Of a stretch of DNA of 64,000 nt, positions 34,633-41,251 are shown one piece after another. The stretch covers positions 1,488,001 to 1,552,000 of the forward strand of contig NZ_RJVJ01000001.1 of the NCBI RefSeq assembly GCF_003751605.1, given 5' to 3'. This DNA comes from Kitasatospora cineracea. GTDB lineage: Bacteria; Actinomycetota; Actinomycetes; Streptomycetales; Streptomycetaceae. The notes under the pieces were generated by a model. It worked only from the letters and a program-made list of their open reading frames with translations. It searched no databases and was not told where the DNA came from. Both the position numbers and the translations under genes were made by a program. Position 1 is the first letter of the stretch. Each line of letters begins with the position of its first letter.

Positions 34633-35664
34633 TCAGCGCTCGACCACCCGGTCGAAGTGGGTGGTGGTGTGCCGGACGGTCAGGGCCAGTTCGTCGCCGA
34701 TCGCGGGCGGCTTGAGCTCGCCGGGCAGGAACAGGATCGACACCTGCATGTGCGGCGGCTCGGCGAACCACAGCTGCTTGCCCTGCCAGGAGTACGGCGA
34801 CAGCGTCCGGTTGACGGTGGCCAGGCCGGCCCGGGCCAGGCCCTTGGCCCGGGGCAGCACCCCGTGCACGTACTTGGGCGCCTCCAGGCCGACGCCGTGC
34901 GCGGTGCCGCCGGTGGCCACCAGCAGGTGGCCGTCGGAGGGGGCCTTGTGCTGCCGGTAGCCGTAGCGCTCGCCGCGGGAGACCGGGGTGACGTCCAGGA
35001 CGGTGGCGCGGGAGGAGAGCGCCTCCACCTCGCCGAGCCACAGCCGGGTGCCGATCCGGGAGCGGAACCCGGTGTCCGGGTGCCGTTCGGCCAGCCGCAG
35101 CCCGTCCTTGGCGGACAGGTGGCTGAGGTAGACGGTGCCGGTGGGGAGCCCGGCCTCGTCGATCGCCCGGACCAGGCCGGACACCTCGTCCACCGGGTCG
35201 GAGCCGTCCGGCCGGTCCAGCGGCAGGTGCAGCGCGAAGCCCTCCACCGCCAGGTGCCGCACCGGCAGCCGGGACAGCTCGCCGACCGCGACGCCGTGCC
35301 GCCGCATCGAGGTCATGCACTCGACGACCACCCTGGTCCCCTCGGGCAGCGCGGCCAGCGCCTCGGTGTGCGCGACGGTGCGCACCACCCGCCCGGCGGG
35401 CAGCTCGACCGCGGGCTCGCCGGAGCGGTGGGGGGTGAGCACCAGCAGGTCGCCGGGGAAGTCGCCGGCCACCGCCGCCGCCTCGTCCGCGGTGCCCACC
35501 GCCAGCATCGGGACGCCCAGCCGGGCGGCCTCGGCGGCCAGCCGGGCGTTGCCGAAGCCGTACCCGTTGCCCTTGGCGACCGGTACGAGCCCGCCGAACT
35601 CGGCCAGCAGGCCGCGCTGGTGCGCCCGCCAGCGGTCGGTGTCCACGTACATCGTCAAGGTCAT
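34633..35664 (-). CDS. Alanine racemase-like PLP enzyme
   Basis: 343 residues from ATG 35664 (GGGAGA upstream). The N-terminal barrel has the PLP-lysine motif as VPVAKGNGYGFG (K31), close to the alanine-racemase VKADAYGHG pattern. The C-terminal domain has GERYGYRQHK. It is shorter than true Alr (~370-390) and lacks several Alr signatures, so another amino-acid racemase activity is possible. It is downstream of femX (94-base gap, same strand), linking it to peptidoglycan cross-bridge formation. Confidence 0.7.
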   Translation of the reverse strand: MTLTMYVDTDRWRAHQRGLLAEFGGLVPVAKGNGYGFGNARLAAEAARLGVPMLAVGTADEAAAVAGDFPGDLLVLTPHRSGEPAVELPAGRVVRTVAHTEALAALPEGTRVVVECMTSMRRHGVAVGELSRLPVRHLAVEGFALHLPLDRPDGSDPVDEVSGLVRAIDEAGLPTGTVYLSHLSAKDGLRLAERHPDTGFRSRIGTRLWLGEVEALSSRATVLDVTPVSRGERYGYRQHKAPSDGHLLVATGGTAHGVGLEAPKYVHGVLPRAKGLARAGLATVNRTLSPYSWQGKQLWFAEPPHMQVSILFLPGELKPPAIGDELALTVRHTTTHFDRVVER

Positions 35665-35758
35665 CGCGTTCTCCCCGTGGTGTTCTTCAGGTGGCGCCGT
35701 GGCGGGCGGCGGCGCGGTGCCGGGCGGCGCAGTGCCGGGCGGCGCACCGGCGGGTGGT

Positions 35759-36877
35759 TCACCGGCGCGACATGTAGAGGTCGAGCGCCTTGTGCAGGAG
35801 CTTGTTGAGCGGGTAGTCCCACTCGCCGAGGTACTCCGCGGCCTGGCCGCCGGTGCCGACCTTGAACTGGATCAGCCCGAACAGGTGGTCCTCCTCGTCC
35901 AGGGTGTCGCTGATCCCGCGCAGGTCGTAGACGCTCGCGCCGAGCGCGTAGGAGTCCCGGATCATCCGCCACTGGATCGCGTTGGACGGCTTGACCTCGC
36001 GCTTGTGGTTGGCCGAGGCGCCGTAGGAGTACCAGACGTGCTCGCCGACCACCAGCATCGTGGTGGCGGCCAGCGGCTCGCCGTCGTGGTAGGCGAGGTA
36101 GAGCCGCATCCGGTTCGGGTCCTCGGCGGTGAGGGAGGTCCACATCCGCTGGAAGTAGGAGAGCGGCCGGGGGGTGAAGTGGTCGCGCTCGGCGGTGACC
36201 ACGTACAGCTTGTGGAAGACCGCGAGGTCCTCGTAGCCGCCCTGGACCACCTCGACGCCGCTCTTCTCGGCCTTCTTGATGTTGCGCCGCCACAGCTGGT
36301 TGAAGCCGCGCTGCACGTCGTCCAGCGAGCGGCCGCCCAGCGGCACCTGGAACACGTACCGGGGCTGGACGTCGCCGAAGCCGGCGCCGCCGTCCTCGCC
36401 CTGCAGCCAGCCGGCCCGGCGCAGCCGCTCGGCGGTCTCCAGGGCGCGGGGCTCGGTGAAGTCGGGTTCGAGGTCGCGCAGCCGCTTGGCCTGCCGGCCG
36501 GCGATCGCCTCCTTGATGGTGGGCGCCTCCCAGCGGCGCACCACCACCGGCGGGCCCATCTTCACCGAGAACGCGCCCTGCGACTTCAGGTGCGCCAGCA
36601 TCGGCTTGAGCCAGCGGTCGAGGTCCTGGTCGAACCAGTCGATCACCGGGCCCTCCGGCAGGTACGCCAGGTACCGCTTCACCTTGGGCAGCTGGCGGTA
36701 GAGCACCAGCCCGGCGCCGACCAGCTCGCCGGCCGGGTCGAACCAGCCCAGGCTCTCCGCGCGCCACTCCGCCTTCACGTCGGCCCAGGAGGGCACCTGC
36801 ATGTGGCTGGCCGAGGGCCGGCTCTGCACGAAAGCCAGGTGTTCCTCGCGCGTGATCGTCCGCAGCCGCAGGCTCAT
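35759..36877 (-). CDS. femX: FemX-like peptidyltransferase (FemAB family)
   Basis: Adds an amino acid from tRNA to lipid II to start the peptidoglycan cross-bridge (glycine in Streptomyces). 372 residues from ATG 36877 with GAGGAGGAG upstream. Two GNAT-like halves are seen; the family segments FNQLWRRNIKKAEKSGVEVV and YDLRGISDTLDEEDHLFGL are intact. It forms a unit with the alanine racemase-like gene. Confidence 0.92.
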   Translation of the reverse strand: MSLRLRTITREEHLAFVQSRPSASHMQVPSWADVKAEWRAESLGWFDPAGELVGAGLVLYRQLPKVKRYLAYLPEGPVIDWFDQDLDRWLKPMLAHLKSQGAFSVKMGPPVVVRRWEAPTIKEAIAGRQAKRLRDLEPDFTEPRALETAERLRRAGWLQGEDGGAGFGDVQPRYVFQVPLGGRSLDDVQRGFNQLWRRNIKKAEKSGVEVVQGGYEDLAVFHKLYVVTAERDHFTPRPLSYFQRMWTSLTAEDPNRMRLYLAYHDGEPLAATTMLVVGEHVWYSYGASANHKREVKPSNAIQWRMIRDSYALGASVYDLRGISDTLDEEDHLFGLIQFKVGTGGQAAEYLGEWDYPLNKLLHKALDLYMSRR

Positions 36878-37065
36878 GCTCGGTGCTCCTCCTCGTCGGA
36901 TCCGTCCAAGGTGACCCTATCGCCCGAATGGTCCGATTCGACCGGGAACCGATCCGACATGGTGATGCCCCCCGTTCGCACCCGCTGGTACAGGTACTAC
37001 GTCGGGAGGGCACCGGGGGTTGCGCACCGGGCGGCGGGTTCATCCCGTCCCGCGCCCGGGTGCCG

Positions 37066-37386
37066 TCACCACACGCCCCCGAACAGGCCGCCGTGCGCCA
37101 CTCCGAGGAAGAGGCCGAACGCGGCCGCGCCGGTGCCGATGACGACGGCGAAGCGCTCGGCGGTGGTCACCGAGAAGAACAGGCCCACCAGCCCCGTGAG
37201 CACGCCGAACAGGCCGGTCCACGAGGTCAGGAGGTGCAGGTTGTGGAAGAACGAGGTGACGAAGGCGATCGCGCCGAGCAGGACGGTCACGCCGACCAGG
37301 GCGTTCTCCCGCGGGTGCGGGTGTCCGTCGGTGTTGAGGGTGAACTGCGGCCGGTGGTGCTGCGGCCTGGGTGCGGCCTGTGCCAT
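37066..37386 (-). CDS. Small membrane protein, unknown function
   Basis: 106 residues from ATG 37386 (AGGAGG upstream). After a basic N-terminus there are three hydrophobic segments (VTVLLGAIAFVTSFF; SWTGLFGVLTGLVGLFFSV; FAVVIGTGAAAFGLFLGVA). Conserved upstream of rpsF in streptomycetes; no known domain. It is divergent from rpsF across a 236-base gap. Confidence 0.8.
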   Translation of the reverse strand: MAQAAPRPQHHRPQFTLNTDGHPHPRENALVGVTVLLGAIAFVTSFFHNLHLLTSWTGLFGVLTGLVGLFFSVTTAERFAVVIGTGAAAFGLFLGVAHGGLFGGVW

Positions 37387-37474
37387 GGGGACCCACCTCC
37401 TGGGGGAGGGAACGTTCGTTCTGTCCAGGTTGCGGCCGTTGTGACCGAAGTGACAACCCCGGGAGCCAACTGTT

Positions 37475-37504
37475 TTGTCCGCCGGTCGGCTGACCCGGTA
37501 GGCT
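37475..37504 (+). promoter_or_regulatory. Candidate housekeeping promoter of rpsF
   Basis: TTGTCC (37475-37480), 18-base spacer, TAGGCT (37499-37504). It predicts a 5' leader of about 110 bases before the rpsF ATG. Confidence 0.6.
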
Positions 37505-37513
37505 GGCCCCTCT

Positions 37514-37556
37514 GCACTGGTGTAGAGGCGTGCTCGCATGCCCGGAAGACCAGTGC
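37514..37556 (+). promoter_or_regulatory. Possible S6:S18 autoregulatory leader structure
   Basis: GCACTGGT (37514-37521) pairs perfectly with ACCAGTGC (37549-37556), enclosing a stretch with CCCGG. S6:S18 leaders upstream of rpsF are known to mimic the 16S rRNA site through a stem carrying a CCG trinucleotide. The match here is by general shape only. Confidence 0.35.
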
Positions 37557-37622
37557 TGACGCGCACAACCCTCCTGCCACGGAAACGCCGTGGCCGTTGA
37601 GTCCAAAGGAGGTGGGTTACAC

Positions 37623-37913
37623 ATGCGTCACTACGAGGTGATGGTCATCCTCGACCCCTCGGTCGAGGAGCGCGCTGTCTCCCCCCTGATCGAGAGCTTC
37701 CTCAACGTCGTCCGCACCAGCGGCGGCAAGGTTGAGAAGGTCGACACCTGGGGTCGTCGTCGCCTGGCGTACGAGATCAACAAGCAGTCCGAGGGCATCT
37801 ACTCGGTCATCGACCTCAAGGCCACGCCCGAGGTCGTCAAGGAGCTCGACCGCCAGTTCAGCCTGAGCGAGTCGGTTCTGCGGACCAAGGTCCTGCGCCC
37901 GGACACCCACTGA
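37623..37913 (+). CDS. rpsF: 30S ribosomal protein S6
   Basis: 96 residues from ATG 37623 with a strong AAAGGAGGT upstream. It begins [20 protein letters not shown], the S6 N-terminus, and keeps [20 protein letters not shown]. First gene of the rpsF-ssb-rpsR-rplI operon, where S6 and S18 bind each other in the ribosome platform. Confidence 0.98.
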   Translation: MRHYEVMVILDPSVEERAVSPLIESFLNVVRTSGGKVEKVDTWGRRRLAYEINKQSEGIYSVIDLKATPEVVKELDRQFSLSESVLRTKVLRPDTH

Positions 37914-37953
37914 GTCCACTTCCGGCGTCCGCGCCGGAGGGCTCACGTCCGGT

Positions 37954-37967
37954 GTTCCACGTGGAAC
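37954..37967. promoter_or_regulatory. parS: parS-like site 10 (GTTCCACGTGGAAC) between rpsF and ssb
   Basis: Symmetric two-base variant in a perfect 20-bp palindrome (37951-37970). It could also form an intercistronic hairpin within the operon. Confidence 0.65.
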
Positions 37968-38014
37968 ACCGCTGACGAGCACCGCAGAACTCCTTTCCGA
38001 GAGGTCATCACCAC

Positions 38015-38614
38015 ATGGCAGGCGAGACCGTCATCACCCTCGTCGGCAACCTCGTCGACGACCCCGAGCTGCGCTTCACCCCGTCGGGTGCCGCGGTGGC
38101 CAAGTTCCGTATCGCGTCCACCCCGCGCACCTTCGACCGCCAGACCAACGAGTGGAAGGACGGCGAGAGCCTCTTCCTCACGTGCAACGTCTGGCGTCAG
38201 CCGGCGGAGAACGTGGCCGAGTCGCTGCAGCGCGGCATGCGCGTGATCGTGCAGGGCCGACTGCGCCAGCGGTCTTACGAGACCAAGGAAGGCGAGAAGC
38301 GGACGGTCTTCGAGGTCGAGGTCGATGAGGTCGGCCCGAGCCTGCGCTCGGCGACCGCCAAGGTCACCCGCGCCAACCGCTCCGGCGGTCCCGGCGGCGG
38401 CGGTGGCTTCGGTGGCGGCCAGCAGGGTGGCGGCGGCTACTCCGGCGGCGGCAACCAGGGCGGCGGCAACTGGGGTGGAAACTCCGGCGGCGGCAACCAG
38501 GGCCCGTCCGACGACCCGTGGGCGTCCAGCGCCCCCTCGTCCGGCAACCAGGGTGGCGGCGGCAGCTGGGGTGGGAACTCCGGCGGCGGCTACTCGGAAG
38601 AACCCCCGTTCTAA
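38015..38614 (+). CDS. ssb: Single-stranded DNA-binding protein
   Basis: Coats single-stranded DNA in replication and repair. 199 residues: N-terminal OB fold (about 1-110, [20 protein letters not shown]), a Gly/Asn/Gln-rich flexible linker, and the acidic tip EEPPF that recruits partner proteins. In Streptomyces this copy, in the rpsF-rplI operon, is the essential one. Confidence 0.98.
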   Translation: MAGETVITLVGNLVDDPELRFTPSGAAVAKFRIASTPRTFDRQTNEWKDGESLFLTCNVWRQPAENVAESLQRGMRVIVQGRLRQRSYETKEGEKRTVFEVEVDEVGPSLRSATAKVTRANRSGGPGGGGGFGGGQQGGGGYSGGGNQGGGNWGGNSGGGNQGPSDDPWASSAPSSGNQGGGGSWGGNSGGGYSEEPPF

Positions 38615-38682
38615 GCGGTGCTTGGCCGTGCCCCCCGCGGGCCCGGAAACGCTGACAGATCTCGTACTCAACGGAGCACACA

Positions 38683-38919
38683 ATGGCGAAGCCGCCTGCT
38701 CGCAAGCCGAAGAAGAAGGTTTGCGTCTTCTGCAAGGACAAGGCCACTTACGTGGACTACAAGGACACGAACCTGCTGCGGAAGTTCATTTCCGACCGCG
38801 GCAAGATCCGTGCCCGCCGGGTCACCGGCAACTGCACCCAGCACCAGCGTGACGTCGCCACGGCCGTGAAGAACAGCCGTGAGATGGCGCTGCTGCCCTA
38901 CACCTCCACCACGCGCTAA
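38683..38919 (+). CDS. rpsR: 30S ribosomal protein S18 (zinc-ribbon type)
   Basis: 78 residues from ATG 38683. It keeps the cysteine pair CVFC and the NCTQH motif of the zinc-binding (C+) form. Streptomycetes usually also carry a zinc-free paralogue under Zur control elsewhere; this would be the zinc-replete version. It ends [11 protein letters not shown], typical of S18. Confidence 0.97.
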   Translation: MAKPPARKPKKKVCVFCKDKATYVDYKDTNLLRKFISDRGKIRARRVTGNCTQHQRDVATAVKNSREMALLPYTSTTR

Positions 38920-38936
38920 GAGAGGGTGACCGAACA

Positions 38937-39383
38937 ATGAAGATCATCCTCACTCACGAGGTCCCCGGCCTCGGCAGCGCCGGCGAGGTCGTCGAGGTCA
39001 AGGACGGCTACGCCCGCAACTTCCTGGTCCCGCGCGGCTTCGCCATCCGCTGGACCAAGGGCGGGCAGAAGGACGTCGACGCCATCCGTCGCGCCCGGAA
39101 GATCCACGCCATCCAGACCCTCGAGGCCGCCAACGAGGTCAAGGCCAAGCTCGAGGGCCTTCAGGTCAAGCTGGCCGTCCGCTCCGGCGACGCCGGCCGC
39201 CTGTTCGGCTCGGTGACCCAGGCCGACGTCGTGGAGGCCATCAAGGCCGCCAGCGGCCCGGCCGTGGACAAGCGCGCCGTCGCGATCGCCTCGCCGATCA
39301 AGACCGTGGGCACCCACAAGGTCTCGGTGAAGCTGCACTCCGACGTCCAGGCCAACCTCGACGTCAACGTCGTCGCCGCCTGA
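38937..39383 (+). CDS. rplI: 50S ribosomal protein L9
   Basis: 148 residues from ATG 38937 (GAGAGGG upstream). It begins [20 protein letters not shown], the L9 N-terminal RNA-binding domain, followed by the connecting helix and the C-terminal domain ([10 protein letters not shown]). Last gene of the operon; a very strong terminator follows. Confidence 0.98.
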   Translation: MKIILTHEVPGLGSAGEVVEVKDGYARNFLVPRGFAIRWTKGGQKDVDAIRRARKIHAIQTLEAANEVKAKLEGLQVKLAVRSGDAGRLFGSVTQADVVEAIKAASGPAVDKRAVAIASPIKTVGTHKVSVKLHSDVQANLDVNVVAA

Positions 39384-39401
39384 GCGCAGCAGTAACGCAG
39401 T

Positions 39402-39440
39402 CCGGAGGGCCGGACCCCGTCACGGGGTCCGGCCCTCCGG
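39402..39440. terminator. Strong bidirectional terminator between rplI and the MATE gene
   Basis: Perfect 19-base arms (39402-39420 and 39422-39440, starting CCGGAGGGCCGG) around one central base, between convergent genes and 19 bases past rplI. Confidence 0.9.
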
Positions 39441-39456
39441 CCGTTCTCCCGGCCGC

Positions 39457-40809
39457 TCAGGCGCGGACGGCGCCGGTGACCATCCAGTGGCCGGTGCGCA
39501 CCCGGCCGACCAGGAACGCGGCCCGGCTCAGCATGAACAGGTTCATCGCCCACCACAGCCCGGCCAGCCCCAGGCCCAGCGCGGGCACCGCCAGCGCGGC
39601 CGGAACGAACAGCAGCAGGGTGGCCAGCATCGCCCAGGCCAGGTAGCGGCCGTCGCCCGCGCCCATCAGCACGCCGTCCAGCACGAACACCAGCCCGCCC
39701 ACCGGCTGGGTCAGCGCGGCCAGCAGCAGCGCGGTGGACAACTGGTGCCGGACGGCCGGGTCGGAGCTGAACAGCGGGACGTACAGCGGCCGGCCGAGCA
39801 CCATCAGCAGCCCGAACAGCACGCCCGCGCCCAGGCCCCACTCGACCATCCGCCGGGTCGCCGCCCGGGTGCCCGGCAGGTCGCCGGCCCCCAGGTAGCG
39901 GCCGATGATCGCCTGCCCGGCGATCGCCACCGCGTCCAGCGCGAAGGCCACGAAGGACCAGACGGTCATGGTGATCTGATGGGCCGCCACCTCGGCGTCG
40001 CCCAGGTGCGCGGCCACCGCGGTGGCCAGCAGCAGCACCGCGCGCAGGCTCAGGGTGCGCACCAGCAGCGGGCCGCCGGCCCGGGCCGAGGCGCGGATCC
40101 CGGCGGCGTCCGGCCGCAGCGTCGCGCCCTCCCGGCGGGCGCCGCGGACCACCACCGCGACGTAGACCGCGGCCATCGCGTTCTGCGCGATCACGGTGCC
40201 CCAGGCGGAGCCGGCCACGCCGAGGCCGGCACCGTAGACCAGGCCGAGGTTGAGCAGCAGGTTGGCGGTGAACCCGCCGATCGCCACCAGCAGCGGGGTG
40301 CGGGTGTCCTGGAAGCCGCGCAGCACGCCGGTGGCGGCCAGCACCAGCAGCATCGCGGGCACCCCGAGCGCGCTGATCCGCAGGTAGGTGACCGCGTACG
40401 GCTCGGCGGTGGCGGAGGCGCCGAGCAGCCGGGCGGCCTGCGGGGCGAGCAGCAGGGTGAGCGCCACCAGGCCGGCCGAGAGCAGCAGCGCCAGCCAGAT
40501 CCCGTCGATGCCCTGCTGGACGGCGGCCCGCCGGTCGCCGGCCCCGATCCGGCGGGCCACCGCGGCGGTGGTGGCGTACGCGAGGAAGGCGAACACTCCG
40601 ACCACGGTGGTGAGCGCGGCGGAGGCGACGCCCAGGCCGGCGAGCTGGGCGGTGCCGAGGTGGCCGACGATCGCCGAGTCGGCCATCAGGAACAGCGGTT
40701 CGGCGACCAGGGCGCCGAAGGCCGGGAGGGCCAGGGCGAGGATCTCCCGGTCGTGGCGGCGGCGTTCGGCGGCGGGCGGTCTGGCGGCGGGTGGTCCGGG
40801 GGCGGGCAT
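39457..40809 (-). CDS. MATE family efflux transporter (DinF type)
   Basis: 450 residues from ATG 40809, about twelve membrane segments, with the MATE start ALPAFGALVAEPLFLMADSA and the GLAVASAAL-type segment as GLGVASAALTTV. It probably exports cationic compounds or oxidised metabolites with Na+ or H+ exchange. Conserved between rplI and dnaB in Streptomyces. Confidence 0.92.
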   Translation of the reverse strand: MPAPGPPAARPPAAERRRHDREILALALPAFGALVAEPLFLMADSAIVGHLGTAQLAGLGVASAALTTVVGVFAFLAYATTAAVARRIGAGDRRAAVQQGIDGIWLALLLSAGLVALTLLLAPQAARLLGASATAEPYAVTYLRISALGVPAMLLVLAATGVLRGFQDTRTPLLVAIGGFTANLLLNLGLVYGAGLGVAGSAWGTVIAQNAMAAVYVAVVVRGARREGATLRPDAAGIRASARAGGPLLVRTLSLRAVLLLATAVAAHLGDAEVAAHQITMTVWSFVAFALDAVAIAGQAIIGRYLGAGDLPGTRAATRRMVEWGLGAGVLFGLLMVLGRPLYVPLFSSDPAVRHQLSTALLLAALTQPVGGLVFVLDGVLMGAGDGRYLAWAMLATLLLFVPAALAVPALGLGLAGLWWAMNLFMLSRAAFLVGRVRTGHWMVTGAVRA

Positions 40810-40994
40810 GGGCTCAGCCTACTCATCCACAGGTAATGGCTGTAGGTGTCCTGCGCCACTTACTGAGGCTGTGGACGGAGAGTGTGTCGAACACCTCTTC
40901 GGTGGCGGTCCTGGTCGTGTGAAGAATTTCTCATGCACAGGCTAAACGGGGAGTAGTCCCAGGTCAGCGAGTTGACATTGGGGCGATTGGATGG

Positions 40995-41073
40995 TTATCC
41001 ACAGGGTTGTGCACAGCTTTGGCGGAGTTCTCCACAGGCTGCGGACGGTTATCCACATGCCCTGTGGATAACC
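40995..41073. promoter_or_regulatory. DnaA box cluster upstream of dnaB
   Basis: Three exact boxes: TTATCCACA at 40995-41003 and 41049-41057, and TGTGGATAA at 41063-41071. The last two form a perfect inverted repeat with 11-base arms (41047-41057 and 41063-41073) and a 5-base centre. One-mismatch sites lie nearby. A good -35-like TTGACA is at 40972-40977. The 442-base gap 40810-41251 holds no gene. Confidence 0.8.
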
Positions 41074-41251
41074 TTCCCCGCCCGTCGGCCCCGCCCACCG
41101 CCCCGCGGACCCGGCCCGGCGGCCGCTCAGCACCGACCCGCGCGGGGCGGGCCCTGTCGGATCGGTACCGTAAGAAGGACAGGCGCCGAAGTCGGTACGT
41201 CACCGGACAGGCCCGCTCCCACTCGCACCGCTCGCTGAACGGGGAACACGC

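Noticed and set aside
37066..37386. Small membrane protein as a toxin of a toxin-antitoxin pair
   Set aside because: No partner gene is adjacent and it has three membrane segments with no toxin motif.
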